Of a DNA stretch of 64,000 bases, positions 52,580 to 62,049 are shown in pieces. The translations under genes were made by a program, and so were the position numbers. The notes beneath the pieces were generated by a model that did not search any database, was not told the origin of the DNA, and worked only from the letters and a program-made list of their open reading frames with translations. The number at the start of each line of letters is the position of its first letter. Position 1 is the stretch's first letter. Where the stretch lies: positions 137,351-201,350 of the forward strand of contig CAWHCK010000014.1 in assembly GCA_963827585.1 (NCBI GenBank). The letters run 5' to 3'. This stretch comes from VAZQ01 sp963827585 (GTDB lineage: Bacteria; Pseudomonadota; Alphaproteobacteria; Rhizobiales; Xanthobacteraceae).

Positions 52580-53395
52580 GCCGTCCCAGTCGAAGGTACC
52601 GTTGACCAGGTTGGTGCCGGTCGCGGTCACGTCGCCTGCGACTTTGACGCCAGTATTGGCATCGGAGAAGTCGTTGCCGGCAAGGAACGTGACGTTCGAC
52701 TGATCTTCGACCCCGGTGACGCCGCTGGGACCAGGGTAGCCGGCGGCGACACCGGCGGTGCTGTCGGTCACGACGTTGCCGCCGAAGGTGGTGTGCGTGC
52801 CGAGACCGAAATAGGTCGTCACCAGGAAGGCCGCCGAGGTCGAGCCGTCCGACGAGGCGACGCCGAGATTGCCGGTCACGGTATTGTTGAGCACCTCGAG
52901 AACGGCCCCGCCACCGGCCTCGGCCGCATACTCGATCCAGTCGCCGGCGCCCTTGCCGGTATAGGTGTTGCCCTCGAACCTGCCGGTGACTCCCGCGTCG
53001 CGGAAGTGGGCCCCGATCCGCTCGATGTTGGTGAAGGTCGAGTTGAGCGCACGTCGACATCACCGTTGCCGCAGGACAGAGATGCCGGTTTGACCGCCGA
53101 CTTGAGATCGTCGAACGTGCCGATCAGGTTGTTCGACGCGTCGAACAGCTGCACCGCCTGCGCCAGGTCGAGCGCGACGTCGTCGCCCGGCACGGCAGGC
53201 GTGCCGTTCTGGAACACGAGCCGCTCGACGCCGGTGAGGGTGTCGCTGCCCTCATCGAGGCCAGCAACGGTGGTCTCGGTTACCTGCGTGAAGCCGGTGA
53301 CGAAGCCGTTAGCGTTGGTCGAGGGGGTGGAGGTGTAATTGGCGAGACCATCGGCATAGACCGCGGTGTCGGTGCCGGCGCCGCCACTGACGGTG
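52580..53395. repeat. internal duplication in RTX gene 2, copy 1 (with 342-bp deletion)
   Basis: Nearly identical to 53487-54645, except that 54001-54342 of copy 2 is missing at about 53090/53091. The missing length is 114 codons, so repeat phase is kept. Confidence 0.75.
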
Positions 53396-53486
53396 TCGTT
53401 ACCGGCACCGCCGCTGAGCGTGTCGTTGCCGGCGCCGCCGCGCAGCACGTCGGCGTGGAAGGAGCCGGACGGCGCGTTATTGCCAG

Positions 53487-54645
53487 CGCCGCCGTCCCAG
53501 TCGAAGGTACCATTGACCAGGCTGGTGCCGGTCGCGGTCACGTCGCCTACGACTTTGACGCCAGTATTGGCATCAGAGAAGTCGTTGCCCGCAAGGAACG
53601 TGACGTTCGACCGATCTTCGACCCCGGTGACGCCGCTGGGACCAGGGTAGCCGGCGGCGACACCGGCCGTGCTGTCGGTCACGGCGTTGCCGCCGAAGGT
53701 GGCGTCCGTGCCGAGACCGAAGATAGGTCGGTCACCAGGAAGGCCGCCGAAGTCGAGCCGTCCGACGAGGCGACGCCGAGGTTGCCGGTCACGGTATTGT
53801 TGAGCACCTCGAGAACGGCCCCGCCACCGGCCTCGGCCGCATACTCGATCCAGTCGCCGGCGCCCTTGCCGGTATAGGTGTTGCCCTCGAACCTGCCGGT
53901 GACTCCCGCGTCGCGGAAGTGGGCCCCGATCCGTTCGATGTTGGTGAAGGTCGAGTTGAGCACGTCGACATCACCGTTGCCGCGGACAGAGATGCCGGTT
54001 CCGACATAGGTGGTGTACTCGATGTTCGCAAAGTGCACGTGCTCGACCGTGCCGATGCCCAGATGGCGGATGGCCTGCGTCACCTGCGCCGGTGCCGTCG
54101 ATCTTGAGGTCCGAGAAGTTGGCGGTGACGCCGGCGTCGACCAGGATCAGGCCGGCGCTGTCGGCGTTGTGGTTGCCGCCGGTGTTGAAGTCGGCATGCA
54201 GCGTCGTGGCGTCCATCCCGGCGCCGTCGATCGTGATGTTCTTGCTGATCACGACCTGGGCGCCGCCGATGTCCACGTCGCCCGCCGCGAGGCGAATGGT
54301 AAAGGCGGTGCCGGCATCGGCGTTGGCGGCGTTGGCGGCGTCGACCGCCGACTTAAGATCGTCGAACGTGCCGATCAGGTTGTTCGACGCGTCGAACAGC
54401 TGCACCGCCTGCGTCAGGTCGAGCGCGACGTCGTCGCCCGGCACGGCAGGCGTGCCGTTCTGGAACACGAGCCGCTCGACGCCGGTGAGGGTGTCGCTGC
54501 CCTCATCGAGGCCAACAACGGTGGTCTCGGTTACCTGCGTGAAGCCGGTGACGAAGCCGTTAGCGTCGGTCGAGGGGGTGTAGGTGTAATTGGCGAGACC
54601 ATCGGCATAGACCGCGGTGTCGGTGCCGGCGCCGCCGCTGACGGT
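53487..54645. repeat. internal duplication in RTX gene 2, copy 2
   Basis: Contains the segment encoding VEDRSNVTFLAGNDFSDANT and VSKNITIDGAG-type helix turns. Its outer parts match 52580-53395 almost base for base. Confidence 0.75.
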
Positions 54646-55851
54646 GTCGTTACCGGCGCCGCCGGTGATGGTGTCGTTGCCGCCGCCGCCATTGAGCGTG
54701 TCGTTGCCCGCACCGCCGGACAGCAGGTCGTCTCCAGCCATGCCGTTGAGGACATCGGCCGCGCCGTTGCCGAGGAGAATGTCCGCGCCCGTCGTCCCGG
54801 TGATGATATCGTCGTCGGTGCCGCCGAGCACGACCATGGCGTCCAGCGGACTGGTCAACTCATTGCCGGTAGCGTCGAGGTCGAAGGTCTGTCCGGTGGT
54901 GACGTTCTGCAGGTTGAAATCCGTATCGACGTTCTCGAACGTGTTGGTGGTGATGCCCGTCACCGTGTCGGCGCTCGGGGTCCCGATCGAGATGCCGCTG
55001 CCGCTATCGGCAAACGCGTTGCCCGACACCGAGGTCGTCGAGTTGTCATAGCCGTCCAGATTGAGACCGGTTCTGACGTGGTCGAAGGTGTTGCCGGTGA
55101 TGGTGAGGCTTGCGGCATTACCGTCGGACCACACCCCGCTGGTCCAGTTCGCGGTCGAGTACTTGTCGGTGGCGGCGTCCTGAACCCCGCCGAAGAAGTT
55201 GTCGTCGATCAGGATCGTGCCGGTGGCGCCGCTCTGCAGCTCGATCCCCCGGTCAGCGTTGTTTCCGTTGGGGCCGGTCGACCAGAAGCGGCTGTTTTCG
55301 ATGGTGACGTCCGCGCCCGAGGTGACCACGATGCCCTTGAACTGCGTGGTATTGCCGGACGTGTTGTTGATCTGCACGCCGTCGATCACAACCGCGCCGG
55401 AGGCCAGCGTGATCGTCGAGGTGCCCTCGATGACGGATTCCGGTCCGGCGCGGAGTGCCCCGTCGACGCCGTGCTGGGCGCCGAGGATGGTGATTGCCTT
55501 GCCGATGGTCAGATCTTCGGCATACGTGCCGGCGGAGAGGAGAATGATGTCGTCCGCATCGGCCGCGTTGATCGCCACCTGGATCGACATGCCCGCCTTC
55601 ACGAGCAGGTCGCCGGTCGGCGTCTCGTAGACGGCGGAAGCCTTCTGGCCGGGATTCAGCGTGGCGAGGAAGGCGTCGGCGTCCGCCTCGGCGCCGAAAT
55701 AGAACGTGGTCGGCGTGTCCGTGCCGTCGCCGAACTTGATCTGGTAGCCGTGATTGTTCGCGAACGCCGCGGGCAGCGTCAGGTCGGCGAGACCCGTGCT
55801 GGTGCCATTGACCTCGTCGTTGCCGGTCGCCGGAAATCCCGTTCGAGGCAT
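53971..55851 (-). CDS. RTX gene 2, main in-frame beta-helix and RTX part
   Basis: An open frame of 626 codons. It holds NNHGYQIKFGDGTDTPTTFY, the helix opening AGMSIQVAINAADADD, VVIDGVQINNTSGNTTQFKG, RTX turns DDLLSGGAGNDTLNGGGGND, and the segment FVTGFTQVTETTVVGLDEGS with LTGVERLVFQNGTPAVPGDD that also recurs at 53.1-53.4 kb. The frame is lost near 54090. Confidence 0.75.
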   Translation of the reverse strand: MPRTGFPATGNDEVNGTSTGLADLTLPAAFANNHGYQIKFGDGTDTPTTFYFGAEADADAFLATLNPGQKASAVYETPTGDLLVKAGMSIQVAINAADADDIILLSAGTYAEDLTIGKAITILGAQHGVDGALRAGPESVIEGTSTITLASGAVVIDGVQINNTSGNTTQFKGIVVTSGADVTIENSRFWSTGPNGNNADRGIELQSGATGTILIDDNFFGGVQDAATDKYSTANWTSGVWSDGNAASLTITGNTFDHVRTGLNLDGYDNSTTSVSGNAFADSGSGISIGTPSADTVTGITTNTFENVDTDFNLQNVTTGQTFDLDATGNELTSPLDAMVVLGGTDDDIITGTTGADILLGNGAADVLNGMAGDDLLSGGAGNDTLNGGGGNDTITGGAGNDTVSGGAGTDTAVYADGLANYTYTPSTDANGFVTGFTQVTETTVVGLDEGSDTLTGVERLVFQNGTPAVPGDDVALDLTQAVQLFDASNNLIGTFDDLKSAVDAANAANADAGTAFTIRLAAGDVDIGGAQVVISKNITIDGAGMDATTLHADFNTGGNHNADSAGLILVDAGVTANFSDLKIDGTGAGDAGHPPSGHRHGRARALCEHRVHHLCRNRHLCPRQR

Positions 55852-56656
55852 CCTCGACGAAGATCTTGATCGTCTCGGCCGCAGAGTAGGTAGCCCTGGA
55901 ACGTGATGCCGTCGGCAGCCTGATCGAAGAAACGGTTGGCGAGGTAGATCGCCACCGAGCCCCAGGCGTTGCCGCTGGTCGAGATGTTCTCGAGTGTGAT
56001 GTTGGCCGAATTGGTAAGCGCGATACCAACGCCGGCAGTACCCCCTCCGTTGGCCGTGATGTCCTGCAGCAGCGCGCCATCGACCCCGTTGAGATCGATC
56101 TCGGAACGGGGGGACCCTGAAACAGTCACCTTCTCGATGGTGATGTCGGTGAGCCGGTCTGCCGGACTACCGGAGTTGGGGTCCGCCTTGATGCCGTAGT
56201 TGCCGCTCGGGCTTCCGGCCTCGGGACCAAGAAGCGTAAAAGTGGAGAGCCGTCGCGCCGTCGGCGGTCAGGTGGATGCCATAGCCGTCGAGGCCGCTCG
56301 CATCGATGATGACGCCGGCTTCGCTCGCGCCGATCAGCGTGACATCCTTGCTAACGTTGAGCGTGCCGGTGAGCGTGTAGGTGCCATCCGCGATCTCAAT
56401 GATGTCGCCTGCGACGGCCGCATCGATCGCCTCCTGGATGGTCGATCCGCGGCCGACTGACCATCCAAAGATTCACGCGCTTCGTCGATGCGTTGGGCGA
56501 CCCGTCGAACTCGATCTCACGCCGGCCAAGTGACAGACTTGCAGGCAGCGCAGAAAGTGATCGAGGAAGCTGCAGAACTCGACCTTCGGATCGGCGACTA
56601 AAGCCACGGGCGAGTTCGTCAGCAGGTGCCGGGTGGTGGAAATCGCCCGCGGTCAT

Positions 56657-56768
56657 CCGCGCGAGTCAATCGGTAACGACCACGGTGTCGGCATTATGCG
56701 GACAAATTCACCAATTCACGGAAGTCTGTTTCTCGCAAAATGCGAATGCTCTGCGCTCAAATAAGAAC
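56657..56768. other. spacer upstream of RTX gene 2
   Basis: An AT-rich 110-bp stretch that could hold the RTX gene 2 promoter. Nothing specific is seen. Confidence 0.3.
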
Positions 56769-56799
56769 AGGGTGTCAGCCGGTTTCGGCTAACACCCTG
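56769..56799 (-). terminator. hairpin beside the tRNA-fMet fragment
   Basis: AGGGTGTCAGCCG, loop GTTT, CGGCTAACACCCT. It lies 8 bp from the CCA end of the tRNA fragment, the place of a tRNA terminator, and was probably carried along with it. Confidence 0.6.
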
Positions 56800-56806
56800 A
56801 TTCTAT

Positions 56807-56851
56807 TGGTTGCGGGGGTAGGATTTGAACCTACGACCTTGAGGTTATGAG
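56807..56851 (-). pseudogene. 3' half of tRNA-fMet (attachment-site footprint)
   Basis: 45 bases from the CCA end through the T arm to the anticodon loop match the intact tRNA at 58536-58612 with one mismatch (56841), then similarity stops. A 3' tRNA half is the usual duplicate left by a tyrosine-recombinase element. Confidence 0.8.
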
Positions 56852-56920
56852 GGTGATTTTGAGGAAACCTAACGTGTTGATCTCGCTGGACTTGGCGTCT
56901 GTCATGTGCCGCTGGTGTGC

Positions 56921-56978
56921 CGTGCGCACCAGACTACGAATCTGGGGGTCAGGAGTTCGAATCTATTCGGGCGCGCCA
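56921..56978 (+). pseudogene. 3' part of tRNA-Arg(ACG) (attachment-site footprint)
   Basis: CCAGACTACGAATCTGG forms an anticodon arm with loop CTACGAA (anticodon ACG). It is followed by a variable loop, the T arm AGGAGTTCGAATCTATT and the 3' end CGGGCGCGCCA. The 5' acceptor and D arm are missing, so it is not a functional tRNA. Confidence 0.75.
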
Positions 56979-57018
56979 ACGGCTACCGGCACCGCACCGC
57001 CTGAGCGTCGTCGCGTGC

Positions 57019-57999
57019 TCACTGCGCCGTCAAGCCAAGCTTCTTGATCACCGGACCCCAGCGCTCGATCTCCCTCTGCACGAAGCTGCGAAGTTCATCG
57101 GGCGTGGAGGGCGCAAGGTCGATCGCCGCCACGCGTTCGCCAAGCGGCAACGCCAGAATGCGCCGCATCTCGGCGTTGAGCTTGGCGACGATCGGCTTCG
57201 GCGTGCCGGCCGGTGCCAACAGCCCGTACCACTCCGTCACCACGATGTCGAAGCCCTGCTCGCGGAACGTCGGCACGTCCGGGATGGCGTGATGGCGCTT
57301 CTCGGCGCTGACCCCCAACGCGCGGACGAGCTTCGCCTGGTACTGCGGCAGCGCTTGCGTGACGGTGCCGAACGTCATCGGGATTTGTCCGGCCAGTACG
57401 TCGTTGAGCGCCGGCGTGCCGCCCTTGTAGACCACGTGTTGCATCAGCTTGATGTCGTTCTCCGCCTTCAGCGTCTCGGCGAGCAGATGCGTCATGCTGG
57501 CGAGACCGGCCGAACCGAACGGCACCGGGTTCGCTTTGCCGTAGGCCACCAGCTCCTGGAGGTTCTGCGGCGGGAACTTGGGATTGACGTAGGGCACCAT
57601 CGGCGCGCGGCCGAGCAGGGTGATGAACTCGAAATCCTTGATCGCGTCGTAAGGCAGGTTGGCGTTCAGCGACGGATTGGTGGCGTGGTTGCTCACCACG
57701 ATGATCAGCGTGTAGCCGTCGGGGTCGGCCTTGGCGGCGGCGCCGGTGCCGATCACGGTGGCGGCGCCGGGCCGCGTCTCTACGATCACCTGCTGGCCCC
57801 AGTTCTCCAGCATCTTCTGGCCGATCACGCGGGCGAGAATGTCGGTCGAGCCGCCCGGCGCGAACGGCACGATGATCTTGATCGGCCGCTCCGGATATTT
57901 GTCGGCGGCGGATTGCGCGGAGGATGGAGTTGCGGCCAACGTTGCGGCCGCGACGGCAAAAAACATGGCGCGAAGCGCGCCGGCAGTTCCAGTTCCCAC
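57019..57999 (-). CDS. TctC/Bug-family periplasmic solute-binding protein
   Basis: A 326-residue receptor with a signal peptide (LRAMFFAVAAATLAATPSSA-QSA). Signatures: IKIIVPFAPGGSTDILAR, VETRPGAATVIGTGAAAKADPDGYTLI, LPYDAIKDFEFITLLG, HVVYKGGTPALNDVLAGQIP, and IPDVPTFREQGFDIVV. I choose GTG 57999, which has AGGGAGG five bases upstream; the TTG at 58017 lies before that site. It lies between two tRNA footprints and the recombinase remnant, so it may have arrived as cargo of the element. No membrane subunits adjoin it. Confidence 0.92.
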   Translation of the reverse strand: MGTGTAGALRAMFFAVAAATLAATPSSAQSAADKYPERPIKIIVPFAPGGSTDILARVIGQKMLENWGQQVIVETRPGAATVIGTGAAAKADPDGYTLIIVVSNHATNPSLNANLPYDAIKDFEFITLLGRAPMVPYVNPKFPPQNLQELVAYGKANPVPFGSAGLASMTHLLAETLKAENDIKLMQHVVYKGGTPALNDVLAGQIPMTFGTVTQALPQYQAKLVRALGVSAEKRHHAIPDVPTFREQGFDIVVTEWYGLLAPAGTPKPIVAKLNAEMRRILALPLGERVAAIDLAPSTPDELRSFVQREIERWGPVIKKLGLTAQ

Positions 58000-58083
58000 G
58001 AGCGCCTCCCTGCACAATGCGGCCCGGCGTTGCCCCGAGTTTCGATCAGCTTAGCGTGGGCGTGGGTCGGCGGATAGCGGGGG

Positions 58084-58467
58084 CGCGGCTATGCACAATT
58101 CAAGCGGCATTTCCTGCCGCTGTTCGACGAGCTCAAAACTGTTAAACGCTTCAATTGGCATGTCTTCCGTCACTTCGCCGTTTCGTGTTGGATCGAAGCC
58201 GGGCTGACACCGAAGACGGTGCAGACGTTCGGTGGACATGCATCATTGCAGGTCACGATGGATCGCTACGGGCACCTATTTCCAAGCGACGATCACCGCA
58301 AGGCGATGGACCAGATCGCCAAGGGACTGTTCGCACGATCCGCGCGGAACACTTGGCGAACAACATCGCTATTCATGTACCATCCATGTGCCATGGACGC
58401 GCCGGTACAGGATGGCACTAGACGAGAAAGCCTTGATTTCGTTGACATTCCGCGGCATGTCGCATGA
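58084..58467 (+). pseudogene. C-terminal remnant of a tyrosine recombinase (integrase)
   Basis: The frame reads FDELKTVKRFNWHVFRHFAV, then EAGLTPKTVQTFGGHASLQV and TMDRYGHLFPSDDHRKAMDQ. These are the catalytic box: HxxR (HVFR), GGH, and the nucleophile Tyr in RYGHLFP. The N-terminal core-binding part is absent, and a stop lies just upstream (about 58073). The frame stays open to 58467 but the last 35 codons look unrelated. Its end lies about 70 bp from the 3' end of tRNA-fMet, the standard place for an island integrase. Confidence 0.82.
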
Positions 58468-58496
58468 CCGTGAATTTAGCCAAAATCGGCCATGCG

Positions 58497-58533
58497 AAAA
58501 GCCCGCTAAGTCAGTGACCTAGCGGGCTTTTTA
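58497..58533 (-). terminator. terminator of tRNA-fMet
   Basis: AAAAGCCCGCT...AGCGGGCTTTTTA: an 8-bp stem flanked by an A-run and a T-run, so it works on both strands. It lies 3 bp past the tRNA 3' end. Confidence 0.8.
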
Positions 58534-58535
58534 GC

Positions 58536-58612
<77 letters not shown>

Positions 58613-58748
58613 TCAAACCATCGGAAAACGGGAAGTGCGGGACGCTGCCCGCGCAGCCCGTATGTAGCAATCATGACAGGGCTTGAAAAGCCCCGGCGAC
58701 CCGGCTTTCTTTCGCACTGTCGCGTAACAATGTCCTATATTTTTTTGC

Positions 58749-59633
58749 ATGAACGAAAGGCCCGCCTTGCGGCCGAGCGTAGCGGTGGGGGAGGCGTTGC
58801 GGGGCGTGGCCCGCGACATCCTTGCCGAGGCGCGCGCGGCCATCGAGAACCCGGCAAAATCCGACGCCGAGGCGGTGCACGATTTCCGCCGGGCGATGAA
58901 GCGCTGGCGCGCCCTGCTGCGGCTGGTCGAACCCTTCATCGGCGAGGAGGCCAAGCGGCTGCGCGACGAGGCGCGCGATCTTGCCCGCGCGCTGACCGGC
59001 GCGCGCAACGCGCAATCGGCGCTCGATGCACTCGACGATCTCGACAAGCATGGCCTCGCGCTGTCCCCGCGCTCCGTGGCAGGGCTGCGCAAGCGGATCG
59101 AGGAAATCAGGCTGGCGGCCGAGACGACAGTCAATGCCGACATGCGCGTGCGCCTCGCCGGCGCGCTCGACCAGGCATCCGCCGTCATCGAGCGCTGGCC
59201 GCTTCACACCCTGATCTTCGACAATGTCGCCGACCAGCTCACGCGCTTCTATCGTGAGGCGCGACAGCTGATCCCGCCGGACTGGCCCGTCGCCGACGCC
59301 GAGGACCTGCACGAATTGCGCAAGCGGGTGGTGATCCACCGCTACCAGATCGACATCATCGAGCCGCTGTGGCCGCGCTTCGTGCGGATGTGGAGCGGCG
59401 AGGCACAACGCCTGCGCGATCGGCTCGGCAAGCACCAGGACGCGCTGATGCTCTCCACCCTGACCGGACCGCATCAGCCGCTGGCGCGCTGGCGCTCGCA
59501 CCTCGCCCCGTCCATCGCGGAACGCCGGGCCGCGCATGTCGCGGGCGCCGCCCGCATCGCCGCGCGGATTTTCGTGGAGAAGCCCAACGCGCTGCGGCGG
59601 CGGCTCGCCGCGATGTGGGCGGTCGGGCGTTGA
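58749..59633 (+). CDS. CHAD domain-containing protein
   Basis: A 294-residue helical protein with the paired CHAD repeats: AVHDFRRAMKRWRALLRLVE (near 42-61) and DLHELRKRVVIHRYQIDIIE (near 188-207). The conserved His/Arg/Lys residues form a basic surface; CHAD proteins bind polyphosphate and sit on polyphosphate granules. The start ATG 58749 has no ribosome site. TATATT lies seven bases upstream, so the message may be leaderless. No CYTH domain is fused. Confidence 0.88.
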   Translation: MNERPALRPSVAVGEALRGVARDILAEARAAIENPAKSDAEAVHDFRRAMKRWRALLRLVEPFIGEEAKRLRDEARDLARALTGARNAQSALDALDDLDKHGLALSPRSVAGLRKRIEEIRLAAETTVNADMRVRLAGALDQASAVIERWPLHTLIFDNVADQLTRFYREARQLIPPDWPVADAEDLHELRKRVVIHRYQIDIIEPLWPRFVRMWSGEAQRLRDRLGKHQDALMLSTLTGPHQPLARWRSHLAPSIAERRAAHVAGAARIAARIFVEKPNALRRRLAAMWAVGR

Positions 59634-59683
59634 GGCATGATCCCGTGGGCTTGACCCACGCGGTCATTGCCGTGGCTTACACC

Positions 59684-59707
59684 GCACGTCGGGTTTACCC
59701 GACGTGC
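59684..59707. terminator. perfect hairpin downstream of the CHAD gene
   Basis: GCACGTCGGG, loop TTTA, CCCGACGTGC: a 10-bp perfect stem 50 bp past the stop. No T-run follows. The rest of the 238-bp gap to the Nudix gene shows no gene. Confidence 0.55.
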
Positions 59708-59871
59708 GAGCGAGCATACCGCGCAACTCGCGGCCAGCCCGAGTTGCTGGTGCAATCCATCTCCTTCGCGAAAGGCTCTTGCGCCAAGAAGGCACTGAGA
59801 CCGCTAGGCGTACAAGCCCGCGGGTAGGACGCACTCTACTGTTCTCTCCGGACACGATGCGCTGAGACCCT

Positions 59872-60333
59872 CTATTCGTCGCAAGGCCTGAGCAGCCGGG
59901 TGATGAACTCGCTCTGCGCGGGAAGTATCTTCCGTCGCGCCTCGGCGGGTGCAAACCATTGCGCGCGATCGACTTCCGGAAATGATGCCCTGCGCCCGCT
60001 CTTGGGCGGCCACTCCAGCTCGAAACGGTTCGATGTCAGGCGCGCGGGGTCGAAATCCCCTTCGAGCGCCCAGGCGGTGACGATCTTGCGGCCGGGCTGA
60101 ACGATGTCGCCGAGGGGGAGAAAATCGCCCTGCGGGCGCGCGCCGGTCTCCTCCTCGAACTCGCGCTTCGCCACCGCGAGCGCATCCTCGGCATCGGAAT
60201 ATTCGCCCTTCGGGATCGACCAGGCCCCCCAATCCTTCCTGGCCCAGAACGGGCCGCCCGGATGCACCAGCAACAGCTCGAGGCCGCCAGCCGGCCGCCG
60301 GTACATGAGGATGCCGGAGCTGCGCTTTGGCAT
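59872..60333 (-). CDS. Nudix hydrolase
   Basis: A 153-residue Nudix protein. The box GEYSDAEDALAVAKREFEEETGA fits GX5EX7REUXEEXGU completely. MPKRSSGILMYRR and HPGGPFWARKDWGAWSIPKGE are typical of the subgroup related to diadenosine-polyphosphate or MutT-like hydrolases. ATG 60333 has AGGA three bases upstream; a TTG at 60360 is less likely. The gene follows the glutathione transferase gene by 27 bp on the same strand. Confidence 0.93.
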   Translation of the reverse strand: MPKRSSGILMYRRPAGGLELLLVHPGGPFWARKDWGAWSIPKGEYSDAEDALAVAKREFEEETGARPQGDFLPLGDIVQPGRKIVTAWALEGDFDPARLTSNRFELEWPPKSGRRASFPEVDRAQWFAPAEARRKILPAQSEFITRLLRPCDE

Positions 60334-60360
60334 CGTCCTATCTCGACGCGATACGGCCAA

Positions 60361-61035
60361 TCACAGGCGGTTGTGCCGGGCGATCGCCCGCGTCACCTCG
60401 ACCGGCACCGCCGCGTCGGCCTGCGCGCGCAGCGCCCGCGCCGCGCGCGCCGCCGGACGCTCGAGGCAGCGCGCGAGCCAGTCCCCAAGCCGCGGCGTGG
60501 CGGACAAATCCATGTCGAGCGCGCGGCTGATGACCGCGGCGACGTTGAGATCGGCGACGGTGAAGTCCTCGCCCAGGAGGTAGGAACGGCCGGCAAGCGC
60601 GCCGTCGAGCACCTTGAACGGCGGCTCCAGCACCTTGAGCGCCTCGGCCAGTCGCTGCGGGTCGCGGTCCGCAGGCGGCAGACGCACGGCGTGCAGCGAC
60701 CAGATGTTGACGCCGCGGTCGACCTCCTGCACCGACCACAGGCTCCATTGCCAGGTCTTGGCCTCGCCCTCGAGCGTGGTCGGATAAAGCCGGCCGGCGG
60801 CATGCTTCTTGGCGAGATAAAGCGTGATCGCGAGCGATTCCCACAAGGTGAAGCCGCCGTCGTCGATCGCCGGCAGGCGGCCGTTGGGATTGATGGCGAG
60901 GTATGGCGGCCTGCGCGCCCCGGCCTCGCCGATCTCGATCGGAACGTGCTCGTAGTCGAGGCCGAGCTCGTTGGCGATCCAGAGCGCGCGAAAGGCGCGG
61001 GTGCGGGCGACGCCATAGATGCGCAAATCCGGCAT
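60361..61035 (-). CDS. glutathione S-transferase family protein
   Basis: A 224-residue two-domain GST. The thioredoxin-like N-terminal domain has the glutathione-site segment NPNGRLPAIDDGGFTLWES with Glu66-Ser67 binding the gamma-glutamyl group, and the helical C-terminal domain holds YLLGEDFTVADLNVAAVISRALDMD, including the N-capping box (FTVADL). The class is not clear; theta/beta-like forms look similar. It is 9 bp past the TctC gene and probably shares its transcript. Confidence 0.93.
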   Translation of the reverse strand: MPDLRIYGVARTRAFRALWIANELGLDYEHVPIEIGEAGARRPPYLAINPNGRLPAIDDGGFTLWESLAITLYLAKKHAAGRLYPTTLEGEAKTWQWSLWSVQEVDRGVNIWSLHAVRLPPADRDPQRLAEALKVLEPPFKVLDGALAGRSYLLGEDFTVADLNVAAVISRALDMDLSATPRLGDWLARCLERPAARAARALRAQADAAVPVEVTRAIARHNRL

Positions 61036-61044
61036 AGGCTGCGC

Positions 61045-62019
61045 TCAGTTGATCTGCAGCTTGAAGGTCTTGATCGCGGTTCGATAGCGCTCGATGTCGT
61101 CCTTCATGAACTTGACGTAGTCGGCGGTTCCGTTTTCGCGCAAGTCCATGCCGAGGGCGGCCATGCGATCGACCATGTCCGGCTCGCGCAGCGCCTTGGC
61201 GACGACGGCCTGCAGGCGCGCCACCAGATCGCGCGCTGCGCCCGCCGATGTTTGCAGGCCCATCATGGTGGCGTAGTCGAACCCGGCGATGCCGAGCTCG
61301 ATGGCGGTCGGCACGGCGGCAACCGATTTCGAGCGCTCTTGGGTGCTGATGCACAGAACCCGCAGCTTGCCGTCCTCGATCAGCGGCAGCACGTTGGGGA
61401 TCCCGGACCAGCCGGCCTGCACCTCGCCCTTGATCAGGCCGCCCACCAATGCGGTGCCGCCGCGATAGGGCACGTGCAGGAGATCGATGCCGGTCTGCGC
61501 GGCAAAGATCGCCATCGTGAGATGGTGGATCGAGCCCGGGCCGGCCGATCCGTAGGCCAATTGGCCGGGCTTCGACTTGGCGAGCGCAATGAACTCCTGC
61601 AGCGTCGTGGCCGGCACCGAAGGATGCACGACCAGGACCGTCGGCACGGTGACAAGGGCCGTGATCGGCGTGAAGTCGCGCAGCGGGTCGTAGCCGAGGT
61701 CGGGATTGAGCACGACGTTGATCGCCATGGCGCCGGAATCGCCGAGCATGAGCACATGGCCGTCGGGCGGCGCGGCGGCGACCAGCTTGGCGGCGACCAC
61801 ACCGCCGGCGCCGGGAACATTCTCCACCACGAAGGCTTTGCCGAACACGCCCGAGAGTTTCTGCGAGAGCAGCCGCGCGAGCACATCCGGATTGCCGCCG
61901 GGCGCGGCCGCCGCGACCAGGCGCACGGGTCGGTTCGGATAGTCGCCGTCGCCCTGCGCCCGGGCGCCATGGAGCGCAACGGCCAGCAAGACCGCGGCAA
62001 GCGCGAGCGTTCGCAGCAT
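61045..62019 (-). CDS. TctC/Bug-family periplasmic solute-binding protein
   Basis: A 324-residue receptor. Signal peptide MLRTLALAAVLLAVALHGAR-AQG. Signatures: VRLVAAAAPGGNPDVLARLL, VENVPGAGGVVAAKLVAAAP, PDLGYDPLRDFTPITALVTV, HVPYRGGTALVGGLIKGEVQ, and TAIELGIAGFDYATMMG. GGAGGTGACC before ATG 62019 fixes the start. It follows another tctC after 30 bp; the two are likely tandem paralogues with different ligands. No membrane subunit genes are near. Confidence 0.93.
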   Translation of the reverse strand: MLRTLALAAVLLAVALHGARAQGDGDYPNRPVRLVAAAAPGGNPDVLARLLSQKLSGVFGKAFVVENVPGAGGVVAAKLVAAAPPDGHVLMLGDSGAMAINVVLNPDLGYDPLRDFTPITALVTVPTVLVVHPSVPATTLQEFIALAKSKPGQLAYGSAGPGSIHHLTMAIFAAQTGIDLLHVPYRGGTALVGGLIKGEVQAGWSGIPNVLPLIEDGKLRVLCISTQERSKSVAAVPTAIELGIAGFDYATMMGLQTSAGAARDLVARLQAVVAKALREPDMVDRMAALGMDLRENGTADYVKFMKDDIERYRTAIKTFKLQIN

Positions 62020-62049
62020 GGTCACCTCCCGAAGCGCGCTCACCGGCGG

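Larger units (their letters stand above)
51291..56656 (-). pseudogene. large beta-helix/RTX repeat protein, about 1,750 residues if repaired (RTX gene 2)
   Basis: A second protein of the same design, ending in VPTDFLFS. Beta-helix openings lie at about 56.44 kb (STIQEAIDAAVAGDIIEIAD), 55.6 kb (SIQVAINAADADDIILLSAG) and 54.35 kb. RTX repeats fill 54.6-54.8, 53.3-53.45 and 51.4-52.6 kb. The frame is broken near 56.47, 56.25, 55.84, 54.09, 53.73, 53.05 and 52.3 kb. The true start is unclear: in the beta-helix frame a stop lies just before IFGWSVGRGSTIQ, and an upstream frame from ATG 56656 needs a shift, so the 5' end may be truncated next to the tRNA scar. It would be a type I secreted surface protein or adhesin. 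Confidence 0.7.
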
